Below are positions 33,292 to 41,507 of a stretch of DNA of 44,534 nt, piece after piece. This DNA is from a virus. The notes below the pieces were generated by a model that was given only the letters and a program-made list of their open reading frames with translations, did no database searches and was not told the DNA's origin. The stretch covers positions 1-44,534 of the IMG/VR virus record IMGVR_UViG_3300007234_000023; one strand, written 5' to 3'. The translations under genes and the position numbers were made by a program. Numbering within the stretch: position 1 is the first letter of the stretch; each line of letters starts with the position of its first letter.

Positions 33292-35136
33292 CTATCTTGA
33301 AATATCAACCGTTTCGACTTTCCCATATGCAGGTCCATACCCACCCTCACAGTCTAACGGCAAAGTCATTGCCCACTCAGGGCGCTCCCTCATACACTCA
33401 TCTATATAGCGGAATGCCTCATCTTTTTCTTCTACTGGGGCAATACAGCCAATGGCATCATGTACGGTCATAACAACCTTATATCGTTTGGATACCTTTA
33501 GAAGGTGCTGCCCAATAACAATCCTAGCAAGGGCTTGGCATACATTTTCGATAACCTTACCACCGTATATCCTAGTCTGCATGACAGCCCTACCTTTACG
33601 GGTATCATATACTGTCTCCTCCCTACCATCTTCGTTCATTTCTCTGCGTAGGTTAGGGTAGCGTAGCCTCAAGCCGTTTGGCAGTAAGACGCCATCCCTG
33701 CCTAAGACCTGTATTTTATTGCTGTCATCTAAAAAAGTGGACTGATTCCCTTGTATAGCTTCTAACGCGTCCCCTGCGCTGTACCATAATCTTGGTATCA
33801 TTTCGTAGGTACTACGGTACACATTAATAATCCTCTGACACTCCTCTTGCTCCAGTGAAACACCGAAAGTTTCTAGCTGGGTTTGGAACTTTGCAGCCCC
33901 CATACCATACCCGCACCCTAGTATCGTTGTCTTACCTACAAACCTCTCGCTGCTGTCTATCTCATCAACTGGCTTACCATATATTGCAGAAGCCATAATC
34001 TTATACACGTCCTGCCCCTGTTCAAACGCACTAAGTAAATCTTCTTGTCCCGCTAACCACGCTAACATACGTGCTTCAATCTGGGACAAGTCACAGTCAA
34101 TAAATATATACCCCTCGGGAGCACATATAGCTTTCTTCAAAGCAGACTTGCGGGGTAGGTTCTGCATGTTTACCTTATCGTCACCACCCCATCTACCTGT
34201 ATGTGCAGCGTAGTATCTCAGTGGTATAGGTAACGTCCCTCGACTAGCTATATCCAAAAACCTCTCCGTCCTTGTCTCTTCTAACGTACTCTTAGTCCCT
34301 AATCTAGCTTCCGCTAGTATCTGCACAACTGGGTTCTCATGCTCCAATAAAGCCTTAAACCCCTCATCAGTCTTAGCAAAGGCGTAAGTCTCTTTGTTTG
34401 TTGTTGGGCTTATCTTCTTAGGTGGTGTAACGTTACATTGCATAAGTAACTCCGCAAACTTGTTGTTGCTCATCAGGTTTTTGCGGTCAACCATTGCCTT
34501 GCTCAATAGCTTTTCTTTAGTATCCCTAACGCGTTGCAAGTGCCCTTCCAGTAGGGGTACGTCTAGCACCAAGACAGGCTCTGAGAACATGCGTATCGTC
34601 AGGTCTATTAAGTTAAGCTCAAATATAGGAAAGCCCTTCGCTAGTACCCCGAACAACTTGTAAGTTAGCTCTACGTCATTTACACAGTACCCTGCGTAGC
34701 TTTCCAAATCTTCGGGGCTAAAGTCCAGCCGTTTTTTACCGAGTGCATTTAGTACTTCTTTTCCCTTCTCACCTAGCTCGTAGTATTCAACCAAGGCAGC
34801 CAAGCTACCTCCCACCTCTATAGTATGCACAGCTCTAGCCATAGACAGGGTATCCGCTATCTTCTTAGGGCGTATATCAAATAGCCAGCTAAGGATAGCC
34901 ATATCAAACATAGCGTTGTGTGCTACGGCAACAGAGTTATCCCAGTCAAACCCGTCTAGCCACTTCTTAATCTGCTTGTGCGTGCCACTGAACCACTCGG
35001 TTGGCTCGTCGTTCTTCTTAACTGCTACGCCAATCACCTCAAACTGCGGGTCACGTATGTACTCCTCAGTAGTCAGTTTGGACAGCGAGAACTGCTTGTC
35101 GTAGTAAGTCTCAAAATCTATCGTCAAGATGTGCAT
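33292..35136 (-). CDS. polA-like: Family A DNA polymerase, T7-like, with 3'-5' exonuclease
   Basis: 614 residues. Exonuclease: Asp7 and Glu9 in IDFETYYD, Asp78 in HNAMFDMA, Asp154 in CVNDVELTYK. Polymerase: motif A Asp349 in CDLSQIEAR, motif B Arg398, Lys402 and Tyr410 in RFVGKTTILGCGYG, motif C His559 and Asp560 in VMTVHDAIG. At the position equivalent to E. coli Phe762 it has Leu406. Environmental surveys link a Leu at that site with slower, more accurate copying and often with temperate phages; that is correlation, not proof here. It has a good site (AAGGGATAAGC before ATG) and overlaps the next upstream gene by 26 bases. Confidence 0.96.
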   Translation of the reverse strand: MHILTIDFETYYDKQFSLSKLTTEEYIRDPQFEVIGVAVKKNDEPTEWFSGTHKQIKKWLDGFDWDNSVAVAHNAMFDMAILSWLFDIRPKKIADTLSMARAVHTIEVGGSLAALVEYYELGEKGKEVLNALGKKRLDFSPEDLESYAGYCVNDVELTYKLFGVLAKGFPIFELNLIDLTIRMFSEPVLVLDVPLLEGHLQRVRDTKEKLLSKAMVDRKNLMSNNKFAELLMQCNVTPPKKISPTTNKETYAFAKTDEGFKALLEHENPVVQILAEARLGTKSTLEETRTERFLDIASRGTLPIPLRYYAAHTGRWGGDDKVNMQNLPRKSALKKAICAPEGYIFIDCDLSQIEARMLAWLAGQEDLLSAFEQGQDVYKIMASAIYGKPVDEIDSSERFVGKTTILGCGYGMGAAKFQTQLETFGVSLEQEECQRIINVYRSTYEMIPRLWYSAGDALEAIQGNQSTFLDDSNKIQVLGRDGVLLPNGLRLRYPNLRREMNEDGREETVYDTRKGRAVMQTRIYGGKVIENVCQALARIVIGQHLLKVSKRYKVVMTVHDAIGCIAPVEEKDEAFRYIDECMRERPEWAMTLPLDCEGGYGPAYGKVETVDISR

Positions 35137-35365
35137 GCTTATCCCTTAATAATAACTTTTTAATAACGCGTTGGTTGAACGCAGCTTCCTGTAGCTTCCC
35201 AAGCTCCTTCATAAAGTGTTGTTTTTCCTCGTCATTTATAAAATCAGCCTTGGATAAAGCCTTTATCTCATCGAACCAAACGCAGTTATTTTCAGCAATG
35301 AACTCCTCTGGGTGGCTCTTCATGCGTTTAAGCAGTAGCGAATACCCACTCGTTTCGTCTTGCAT
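35111..35365 (-). CDS. Small protein overlapping the polymerase start, unknown
   Basis: 84 residues with site AAGGAAG. Helical and charged, no motif. Its 3' end overlaps the polymerase gene by 26 bases, so it may tune polymerase expression or bind it. It lies one base after the VRR-NUC gene's end. Confidence 0.65.
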   Translation of the reverse strand: MQDETSGYSLLLKRMKSHPEEFIAENNCVWFDEIKALSKADFINDEEKQHFMKELGKLQEAAFNQRVIKKLLLRDKHAHLDDRF

Positions 35366-35366
35366 A

Positions 35367-35666
35367 TCAGCTTCCTTTTATCTTTACTATAGTATTTTCA
35401 AGGTCAGCCAAGTTATCCTCGTTGATGACTAGGGCTTCTCCTCCACTCTCCCGTATGGCGCTTAACTCACGTAGCTGTAGCGTCGTTGGCTTGTTACTGC
35501 CAGCCTTGCACTCTACTGCTAGAAACCTCCCATTGAAGCAGCAAACAATATCAGGGACTCCACTTCTCCCCATACCGTAGGTAGCAGGAAAGAAATAATA
35601 GATACCGTTATCCTTTAGTAGTTTGACTACTTTGTTTTTAACCTTTTTCTCAGGTGTAAGTGCCAT
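35367..35666 (-). CDS. VRR-NUC domain nuclease
   Basis: 99 residues, a complete minimal VRR-NUC. Catalytic residues Asp39 in GVPDIV, Glu52 and Lys54 in VECKAG, then Gln64 in TTLQLRELSAI. In phages this fold cuts branched DNA such as flaps or Holliday junctions. It lies immediately before the small gene and DNA polymerase. Its start overlaps a TGTGGATAA motif (noted and rejected as an origin signal). Confidence 0.92.
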   Translation of the reverse strand: MALTPEKKVKNKVVKLLKDNGIYYFFPATYGMGRSGVPDIVCCFNGRFLAVECKAGSNKPTTLQLRELSAIRESGGEALVINEDNLADLENTIVKIKGS

Positions 35667-35681
35667 GTGGATAATATACTC

Positions 35682-35900
35682 CTATTTTTGACAAAGTAAA
35701 GTTTTAAAATGTTTATATTCTTCTTCAAGTTCCGCGTGGATAGCACGCTTGGCTTCCTTCTTCTCATCGCTAGTACCGTCCAGCACTTGTATCTCCCCCA
35801 TCTTTATCTTACGGGTAGTCCAATACATAGCATCCTTGGGGTCAGTCTTTAGCTTATAAGCTATCTTTACGCCATCAGCGTTAACGTATGTCATTTTCAT
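35682..35900 (-). CDS. Small basic protein, unknown
   Basis: 72 residues from ATG 35900, whose site AGAGGAGA is strong; the TTG 18 bases upstream is less likely. Charged, with a short beta start (MTYVNADGVKIAYKLKT) and helical end (EAKRAIHAELEEEYKHFKTL). It overlaps the ribbon-helix-helix gene by 20 bases and precedes the VRR-NUC gene. The role is unknown. Confidence 0.65.
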   Translation of the reverse strand: MKMTYVNADGVKIAYKLKTDPKDAMYWTTRKIKMGEIQVLDGTSDEKKEAKRAIHAELEEEYKHFKTLLCQK

Positions 35901-36060
35901 TTTTCTTCTCCTCTTCAAGTTTACGGTCTGCGTAGTCCATCAAGACTGTACGCATGGCTTTGGTATAGTTACTATACCCTTGGTAAAACTCTAACACATA
36001 CGGTGGTAAACGTAAGTTAACGTGTTTCATAGGTGCATCTTTTCTATCTATATTCCTCAT
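35881..36060 (-). CDS. Ribbon-helix-helix DNA-binding protein (Arc/MetJ type)
   Basis: 59 residues. The strand KHVNLRLPPYVL is followed by two helices (LEFYQGYSNYTKAMRTVL, MDYADRKLEEEKK), the arrangement of ribbon-helix-helix repressors. Its ATG overlaps the stop of the 266-residue gene (ATGA) and its end overlaps the next gene by 20 bases, so it is part of the operon. Dimeric repressors of this type recognise short palindromes; the repeats in 37.7-44.5 kb are possible targets. Confidence 0.75.
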   Translation of the reverse strand: MRNIDRKDAPMKHVNLRLPPYVLEFYQGYSNYTKAMRTVLMDYADRKLEEEKKNENDIR

Positions 36061-36857
36061 GTCACTGCATCTCCGTTATCTATATAAGCAATAATAAAAA
36101 ATAAATCCTTGCTCAAACGGTAGCCCACATCGGCTAGCGCTGTATCGGGGTCCAATACCTTAAGCAAAGCAAACTTAGTATTAACTGCGTCGCTTTTTAT
36201 CCTATCTCGTACAAATACTCCTGAATCGCCACTAAGCTGTATAAGTAGCTGTGTGCCACGTGTTCGTACCAGTATGTAGTTACCAGCGTTATAGGCAGTG
36301 ATTAAGGAATGAGAGAGCGCATAAGTATCCTTGGCTTTTTCTATTACCTTGTTTGCTACAGTGCCCACTAACAAACGTTCTAGTACCTCTAGCGTATCTA
36401 CAACTGTTTTATCGTCAGGGTCACGGGCATAAAGAGACTCTGTAATCTTTTCACCAAAGACCCTCTGCATTTCATCTTTGAATGCCCTAAGCTCACTTTG
36501 TAATGTAGTAGCTGCGCCCACCATTAATTGTTCTGGTGTTTTAGGTAACATGGTGCGCCTAAACATAGTTAGGTACTTGTTGAAGTCACTTGTTTCATAG
36601 TAACCCTTTTGCCAGTTAAGCTGTTTAACGCGTGGGTTCGTAAGGCTGTATGAGTCCCCGAAGCGAGGAAGCCAACCAATTTCTACCTGACCAAGACGCT
36701 CACCAAGATGTATTACCTCGGCTTTTATTTTAGATTTTATATGAAACTCGTACTCTGGGTACGCTGGTACAATTGCGTCCAGCATCTTGCCTAAACATAC
36801 TGCGTTAGACAGGTCAGGGTACGTAATATCTATGTTATGCGGGTTTATAATCGGCAT
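36057..36857 (-). CDS. Unknown protein downstream of the AAA-VWA gene set
   Basis: 266 residues with site GAGGAGGAG. No recognised domain. It contains mixed alpha/beta stretches (EFHIKSKIKAEVIHLGERLG, QVEIGWLPRFGDSYSLTNPR) and a conserved-looking helix pair (LTMFRRTMLPKTPEQLM). It ends by overlapping the ribbon-helix-helix gene. It follows the DUF3150-like gene by 12 bases, so a role with that complex is possible. Confidence 0.7.
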   Translation of the reverse strand: MPIINPHNIDITYPDLSNAVCLGKMLDAIVPAYPEYEFHIKSKIKAEVIHLGERLGQVEIGWLPRFGDSYSLTNPRVKQLNWQKGYYETSDFNKYLTMFRRTMLPKTPEQLMVGAATTLQSELRAFKDEMQRVFGEKITESLYARDPDDKTVVDTLEVLERLLVGTVANKVIEKAKDTYALSHSLITAYNAGNYILVRTRGTQLLIQLSGDSGVFVRDRIKSDAVNTKFALLKVLDPDTALADVGYRLSKDLFFIIAYIDNGDAVT

Positions 36858-36869
36858 ATGTTCTCCTCC

Positions 36870-37721
36870 TCAGAAGTCAAATTGGCTCAGTATGCTATCC
36901 ACCTTGCTTTTCATTACCTCACGGGTAGCAGGTGATTCTTTAATCATCTCAATATCAGCACCTACTAGCGCATCCTCAAGTTGTTTGCGTGCTCGTTCAA
37001 GGTCTGGGTCATTGCTTATGTTCAAGTGTGTGAGCAGCTTGCACAGGTCTTTAGCGTTCTCAAGGAAACTGTCGTGAAACCGCTTTTTGGTATCCTCATC
37101 AGCTTCGGTCAGCTTGTTGCTCATGTCGCTTAACATCTTGAACAGCTTGTCCCATGCCTGTTTGTTAGCCACAGCGAACCTATCCGCAAACTCGGATTCC
37201 ATTGATTCTCTCAGCTCATCTAGCTCTTGCTTTGGTATATCCAATGCTAAGTGACCAGACTCAGGTACAGGTGATGGTATGTACTCCATGTCAAACTTAT
37301 TTAAGATGTCCTCCTGCGATGGAAAGTGCTCGGCAGCGTACTTGTAGTTACTCGCTGCGATGGCTTTCTGCAAGATGCGATGATAGTTGTCATACGCATG
37401 CTGTCGCATATCCAGAAACTCCTGCTTATATTTCTTGAACTCAGCGTTGTAGTCCATGAACAGACTGGTTGCCAGTAAGCGGAATCCTCTATCTTCCCAA
37501 GGTAAAGTAAGTTCTGCGTGCCTAGCTCGGCACTTTGCCAGATATTTGTTAAGGTTTTTGACCTCGGGCATGTACTGGAGTATATCTTCCTTAAAGATTA
37601 AGGCTCTCTCGTCAGTACCCTCGTTGATTGCAGTCTGTTGTGACACATCTGCACGTTTCACCTTCACGTCCATGTAGTTGGTGTTCAGTTTCATAAGTAA
37701 TGCGCTACTTGATAAGCTCAT
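36870..37721 (-). CDS. DUF3150-like protein
   Basis: 283 residues, mostly helical coiled coil (YNAEFKKYKQEFLDMRQHAYDN and similar), with an N-terminus MSLSSSALLMKLNTNYMDVK and PWEDRGFRLL near residue 74. It resembles DUF3150 proteins, which accompany MoxR-like ATPase and VWA genes in some phages. Those sets are thought to form a remodelling complex, with DUF3150 as a scaffold, but this is inference. It has the operon's shared start block (AACGAGGAGTAAAACCATG) and a palindrome upstream. Confidence 0.7.
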   Translation of the reverse strand: MSLSSSALLMKLNTNYMDVKVKRADVSQQTAINEGTDERALIFKEDILQYMPEVKNLNKYLAKCRARHAELTLPWEDRGFRLLATSLFMDYNAEFKKYKQEFLDMRQHAYDNYHRILQKAIAASNYKYAAEHFPSQEDILNKFDMEYIPSPVPESGHLALDIPKQELDELRESMESEFADRFAVANKQAWDKLFKMLSDMSNKLTEADEDTKKRFHDSFLENAKDLCKLLTHLNISNDPDLERARKQLEDALVGADIEMIKESPATREVMKSKVDSILSQFDF

Positions 37722-37744
37722 GGTTTTACTCCTCGTTGTTTAGC

Positions 37745-37761
37745 ACCTAACAATGTTAGGT
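37745..37761. promoter_or_regulatory. 17-bp perfect palindrome between the 290- and 283-residue genes
   Basis: Arms ACCTAACA and TGTTAGGT around one A. It lies 12 bases after the upstream stop and 24 bases before the next start. It may be an operator or an RNA hairpin. Its first nine bases recur at the right end of the window. Confidence 0.6.
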
Positions 37762-37773
37762 ACTGGTTAGTGA

Positions 37774-38646
37774 TTAAAGATGACGTATGTCGTATGTATA
37801 TTTAGCGTTGCTGTCACCCTTCCAATCAGCAGGGTGTACTTCTTCTACCTCAAATATCTCGGGTGCATATGAATACTTTAGCCCCTCACGCACCATGCGA
37901 CCTACTCTCTCGGGGTGCATTGTATAGTGGTGTATATAGCCAGTTCCCGACCATGCAAAATTCCTATCTACGGAATGTAAGATTAACTGCATAATCAAGG
38001 CATTATCCCAAGTCGCCATATCTGGTGTTACGCTAGCAATCGCTTCATGTAATCCCCCCGTAAACGGGTGGGGTTTGTTGTACACTTCCTCGGGGTCGTG
38101 TATACGTGCTAAGTTTTCTACGTGTTTTATGAATGGCTTACACGCACTAACGAATACATTAAACTTCTTACGCATAAGTTTGTGCCTGCGTAAAGTTTTA
38201 CCCCCAGCGGTCACTTTAAGCCTGCCTAACTCATCAGGCGTAAGTGTTACAGGTGTAATGAAATCAAGGGCTTGGGTTATCCCCGTACCTATATGTACCA
38301 GCAGAAACTCTTTGCCTCGGTAAATTACCTCATATCCACGTACTAAAGCGTTGATAAACTCCCGCTCGTCGGCATCCGCATGACTGTGCCTCGTGTTAAG
38401 GATAATCCCCCCACCTTGTATGAATCGAATAACGGGAGAGCTGTACAGATACATATCTATACTACGCTTACCCTCGTATACGGTTGCTACCATGTGAAAC
38501 TTATCCACATAGCGTCGCTCTCCAATGGGTCTGCGCCCCCGATTAGCCCCATTACCTTGTATCGGCTCAACGCTGTTGTAATGCTCTAACACCTCGTCAT
38601 AGTTGCGAAAGGATTTCAACCTTCTGAATGATGAATAATTAAACAT
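37774..38646 (-). CDS. Unknown protein within the AAA-VWA operon
   Basis: 290 residues, start at ATG 38646 behind ACGAGGAGT. No recognised family. It is basic near the middle (GGKTLRRHKLMRKKFN) and has a conserved-looking segment around HSVDRNFAWSGTGYIHHYTM. The operon of four genes with matching start blocks suggests it belongs with the ATPase and VWA proteins. The function is unknown. Confidence 0.7.
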   Translation of the reverse strand: MFNYSSFRRLKSFRNYDEVLEHYNSVEPIQGNGANRGRRPIGERRYVDKFHMVATVYEGKRSIDMYLYSSPVIRFIQGGGIILNTRHSHADADEREFINALVRGYEVIYRGKEFLLVHIGTGITQALDFITPVTLTPDELGRLKVTAGGKTLRRHKLMRKKFNVFVSACKPFIKHVENLARIHDPEEVYNKPHPFTGGLHEAIASVTPDMATWDNALIMQLILHSVDRNFAWSGTGYIHHYTMHPERVGRMVREGLKYSYAPEIFEVEEVHPADWKGDSNAKYTYDIRHL

Positions 38647-38650
38647 AGTT

Positions 38651-39856
38651 TTACTCCTCGTCTATAAAGACAGTTTTGCCCACAGGGGCGGTTATCGGGG
38701 TATCGTTGACTACTGCCCACAGTACAGGCACAGTCCACTCGCCCCAGCTCATCACCTCACCATCAGTCAGCACCATGGCAAACTCTGGCTTGATGTTCTC
38801 TTTCTTGATGTACTCTGCTACGCACGTAGGGTCAGTGCCACCACCACCTATCGGCTTAGTGTTGTACTCAAACTGCTGGAATGTGCTGCTAGTGTACGTC
38901 TCATGCGCACCCACAGCTCCGTCCCAGTAAATCACGTGTATCTTGTCGATGTTCATGGCTTTGGTGATTTCCTTCATCACACTTAGCACTCGGGTAAGCC
39001 TGTCCTTGTAGTGCATAGACCCTGATGCGTCAGGTGCAAACACCACCTCACGTAGGCTTTTACCTACTAGCGTAGGCATATAGATGCCTTGGTGTAGCAT
39101 GCGTCTGTTAGGTTTAGCCCATGTACTATGCTCTTTCCTACTGCACGTGGCTCTAGCGTACTCCCAAAGCTGGTCAATCCAGCTCACCTTGACTTTTATC
39201 AAGTCACCTAAGCCCAACCCAGACCCACTACTGCCAGCACCCATGCGCTTTGCAGCTTCCTTACCCTGCATGATGGCTTGTTTCACGTCATCACTAAGCT
39301 GTTTGACTTCCTCGGCTGTCATTGCCTTCGCACCGTCCCAATCGTGTTCATCAAAGCCTTCGCCTTGACCTTCACCGCTCTGGTTCTGGCTCTGGCTCTG
39401 GCTCTGCTGTTGCATCAGGTCGTCGAATATCTGCTTGACAGTCCAGCCGTCGTATTTCTGGTCGTAACAGCCAAAGTACTCTCCGTTTTTGCGTGGCATG
39501 GCTATCTCCGTTTCATTCGGGTCAGCCTTGCGCAACCTACCATTTATCCAGTAGTCCAGTGCCATGTTAGTAATATGCGGATTGATACTGTGTAGCTTGG
39601 TATAAATAGTTAGATGCCTTGCAGCCTTGTGCATACTTTCGTGGCAGATAACAAACCCAAGCTCCTTATCATTATTCAGCCCCTCGATAAACTCCTTACC
39701 ATAAAACTCGTCCCGTCCGTTGGTACATGCTGTTGGTATGTCATCACTAATTGATGTCTTACCCAGCATCATAATGGGGGACAGCTCCGCAAACTTTCGG
39801 GAGCGCATCAGCCCAATCTTCACCGCCTTGAAGCGACGTTCTGTCGATACGTACAT
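38651..39856 (-). CDS. Zincin-VWA protein (DUF2201-type)
   Basis: 401 residues. The N-terminal half holds HESMH at 72-76 in GFVICHESMHKAARH, a zincin-like site. A Gln/Ser linker (about 150-168) leads to a C-terminal VWA domain with metal-ion site Asp276-x-Ser278-x-Ser280 (DASGSM), Thr341 in GGGTD and Asp365 in LTDGEV. This matches DUF2201 putative metallopeptidases. Partnering with the MoxR-like ATPase next upstream is typical of MoxR-VWA remodelling pairs. It could mature or unfold a protein; the substrate is unknown. Confidence 0.87.
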   Translation of the reverse strand: MYVSTERRFKAVKIGLMRSRKFAELSPIMMLGKTSISDDIPTACTNGRDEFYGKEFIEGLNNDKELGFVICHESMHKAARHLTIYTKLHSINPHITNMALDYWINGRLRKADPNETEIAMPRKNGEYFGCYDQKYDGWTVKQIFDDLMQQQSQSQSQNQSGEGQGEGFDEHDWDGAKAMTAEEVKQLSDDVKQAIMQGKEAAKRMGAGSSGSGLGLGDLIKVKVSWIDQLWEYARATCSRKEHSTWAKPNRRMLHQGIYMPTLVGKSLREVVFAPDASGSMHYKDRLTRVLSVMKEITKAMNIDKIHVIYWDGAVGAHETYTSSTFQQFEYNTKPIGGGGTDPTCVAEYIKKENIKPEFAMVLTDGEVMSWGEWTVPVLWAVVNDTPITAPVGKTVFIDEE

Positions 39857-39877
39857 AGTTTTACTCCTCGTTTTGAG

Positions 39878-39893
39878 TTATAGCGTGCTATAA
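39878..39893. promoter_or_regulatory. 16-bp inverted repeat between the ATPase and VWA genes
   Basis: Arms TTATAGC and GCTATAA separated by two bases, in the 42-base gap before the VWA start. Candidate operator or RNA hairpin; it differs in sequence from the 21-bp palindromes. Confidence 0.5.
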
Positions 39894-39898
39894 GCGGG

Positions 39899-40966
39899 TT
39901 ACAGTAAGTCCACATTGTCAGCCAGCCATTGCGCAAACGCTCGGTTGGTCGTGGCGATAGCCTGTTTGTCCGCACGTCGCACCAAAGATATGCCGAACAG
40001 ACATTGCCACTCCTCGTCTACCCTGCGCAGGTAGGTCATTATGGGTTCTAGCGTATCCTTTTCTACTCGCTCTATAAGACCGAACACAAGTACAGCCACC
40101 GCCCCAGCATCTTCGGGTACAAGTGCGCTGTTCGGATTCTCCCGTATCTCTTGGAATGTCGGCAGACTGTCTTGGTGTCTTACAAACTGAGATATGGACT
40201 CCGCTGCTGGTCTACCCACTACGCCAGCCAGTGCAGCTTGCAACATACTGAAACTGTAGCTGTCTCTTGCATCAAGTATCCTGCTTGCCAGTTCTAGCGT
40301 ACGTGGTGACACACAACCATCTTGGGTCTTGCGTGGATTAAAGATGAATGGATTTTCCTGCTGGTCGCCATCACGATAGGAAGCCAGCGCATGCGGGTTT
40401 CTGTCCACCCAAGCCATAATGATGGGGTTGATGTGGTTATTCGCTGCCCATTGTAGCCACTCGTCAGAGTTAGGCTTTGATATTTCCACAGTACACACAC
40501 GCTGTCTGGTATGTGCAGCCATTGAGTCACCTACACCATCAGTTTCTAGGTTGCCTGTTAGCACTACTATAGTGCCTTCAGGTGTGGGCATATCACCCAG
40601 TCTTGGGTTAAACACCTCAAGCATTGGGTGTAGCATATTCTGTACGGGTTGCGGTGCTTTGGAATACTCGTCAAGAATAATTACCTTTGGTTTGCCATCA
40701 TGTAACCCGAATGTTGCATTGGGGTAATACTTGGTTGTCTTGCTTTCGTGGTCAATCACAGGCATGCAGATGTCACCCAAATCCATGTTGGTACATGAAA
40801 GTATCCTGTACTCCATGCCCACAGCTTCGCTGATGGTTTTAGCCAGTGATGTCTTGCCACTGCCCGGCTCACCTACTAAGTTGTACCGGATTTTGGGGCT
40901 AGCCACGATTGCCTTGCCAGCTTCGCTTAGGGTCATGGTTATTCTTTCGTTTACTATGGTATTCAT
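39899..40966 (-). CDS. MoxR-like AAA+ ATPase
   Basis: 355 residues. Walker A GEPGSGKTS (32-40), Walker B VIILDEYSKA (95-104), sensor 1 VLTGN (135-139), arginine-rich finger TRQR (153-156). A helical C-terminus follows. These ring ATPases usually act with VWA proteins to remodel large complexes; this gene is followed by exactly such a partner. It is first in the operon, with its own strong promoter (41038-41078), 21-bp palindrome and start block. Confidence 0.93.
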   Translation of the reverse strand: MNTIVNERITMTLSEAGKAIVASPKIRYNLVGEPGSGKTSLAKTISEAVGMEYRILSCTNMDLGDICMPVIDHESKTTKYYPNATFGLHDGKPKVIILDEYSKAPQPVQNMLHPMLEVFNPRLGDMPTPEGTIVVLTGNLETDGVGDSMAAHTRQRVCTVEISKPNSDEWLQWAANNHINPIIMAWVDRNPHALASYRDGDQQENPFIFNPRKTQDGCVSPRTLELASRILDARDSYSFSMLQAALAGVVGRPAAESISQFVRHQDSLPTFQEIRENPNSALVPEDAGAVAVLVFGLIERVEKDTLEPIMTYLRRVDEEWQCLFGISLVRRADKQAIATTNRAFAQWLADNVDLL

Positions 40967-40987
40967 AGTTTTGCTCCTCGTTGTTGT

Positions 40988-41008
40988 AACCTAGTTTCAA
41001 ACTAGGTT
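40988..41008. promoter_or_regulatory. 21-bp palindrome, copy 1
   Basis: Arms AACCTAGTTT and AAACTAGGTT around a central C. Lies in the leader of the MoxR-like ATPase gene, between promoter and ribosome site, 22 bases before the ATG. Could be an operator or an mRNA hairpin. Confidence 0.75.
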
Positions 41009-41037
41009 GGTTTTAAAATTTTTACCCCTTTCCATTT

Positions 41038-41078
41038 GAGCTATGCTCATTGTACCACATTTTGTACCACAATGTCAA
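41038..41078 (-). promoter_or_regulatory. Strong sigma-70-like promoter of the ATPase operon
   Basis: Minus strand TTGACA (41073-41078), 18-base spacer, TACAAT (41049-41054). Direct repeats of TGTGGTACAA, 12 bases apart, overlap the -10 region. Directly after the -10 lies GAGC-ATA-GCTC (41038-41048), so the transcript start falls inside a small palindrome. Confidence 0.82.
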
Positions 41079-41082
41079 GTCG

Positions 41083-41331
41083 CTAGTCACGTGAGCGTTT
41101 GCCTGCCATCTTAGCAACCTGATACAGCTCGTCTGATATGTACTCCAGCGAAAAGTTATTGTCCGCATCAGTCCATACATGGTGCGTGTAGGTATAGTCA
41201 CGGCTGTCCTCCACACGATGTGACATTTTTTCGTACCGTTCCGCTGACGCTAGTATATGTATGATGGGCATTGCATCTTCCGCATCAATTACGTACTCAG
41301 TGTATCCAATTTTTATCAGTGCTTTTGCCAT
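41083..41331 (-). CDS. Small protein, unknown
   Basis: 82 residues from ATG 41331, with GGAGCAAAG in front; a longer frame starts with TTG. The last codon is five bases before the promoter -35 of the ATPase operon. Mixed alpha/beta (YTEYVIDAEDAMPIIHILAS, FSLEYISDELYQVAKMAGKR). No known family. It overlaps the 55-residue gene by 35 bases. Confidence 0.6.
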   Translation of the reverse strand: MAKALIKIGYTEYVIDAEDAMPIIHILASAERYEKMSHRVEDSRDYTYTHHVWTDADNNFSLEYISDELYQVAKMAGKRSRD

Positions 41332-41464
41332 GTCTTTGCTCCATTTCTCCAATTAAGTAAACTAGTCTGCCATGCGACAATGCTTTAAGGGTCTGCCCGT
41401 TTTTCTCGGCATGCCAGTCCCCGTAGCGGTCGCGCCATGTTGTCCAGCCGTTAATTATTTGCAT
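41297..41464 (-). CDS. Small protein, unknown
   Basis: 55 residues from ATG 41464, chosen for its strong site (GGAGGTGAG); a longer frame to 41524 would overlap the phosphatase gene. Contains INGWTTWRDRYGDWHAEK. Function unknown. Confidence 0.58.
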   Translation of the reverse strand: MQIINGWTTWRDRYGDWHAEKNGQTLKALSHGRLVYLIGEMEQRHGKSTDKNWIH

Positions 41465-41507
41465 CTGAATCTCACCTCCAGTCTTTTTAGTTTCTTGTCG
41501 GTATCCA

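Noticed and set aside
35666-35674. Second DnaA-box-like TGTGGATAA
   Set aside because: It overlaps the VRR-NUC start; two isolated boxes 2.8 kb apart do not make an origin.
38501-38509. Perfect DnaA-box-like TTATCCACA
   Set aside because: Single copy inside a coding gene, not in a cluster or A+T-rich gap.
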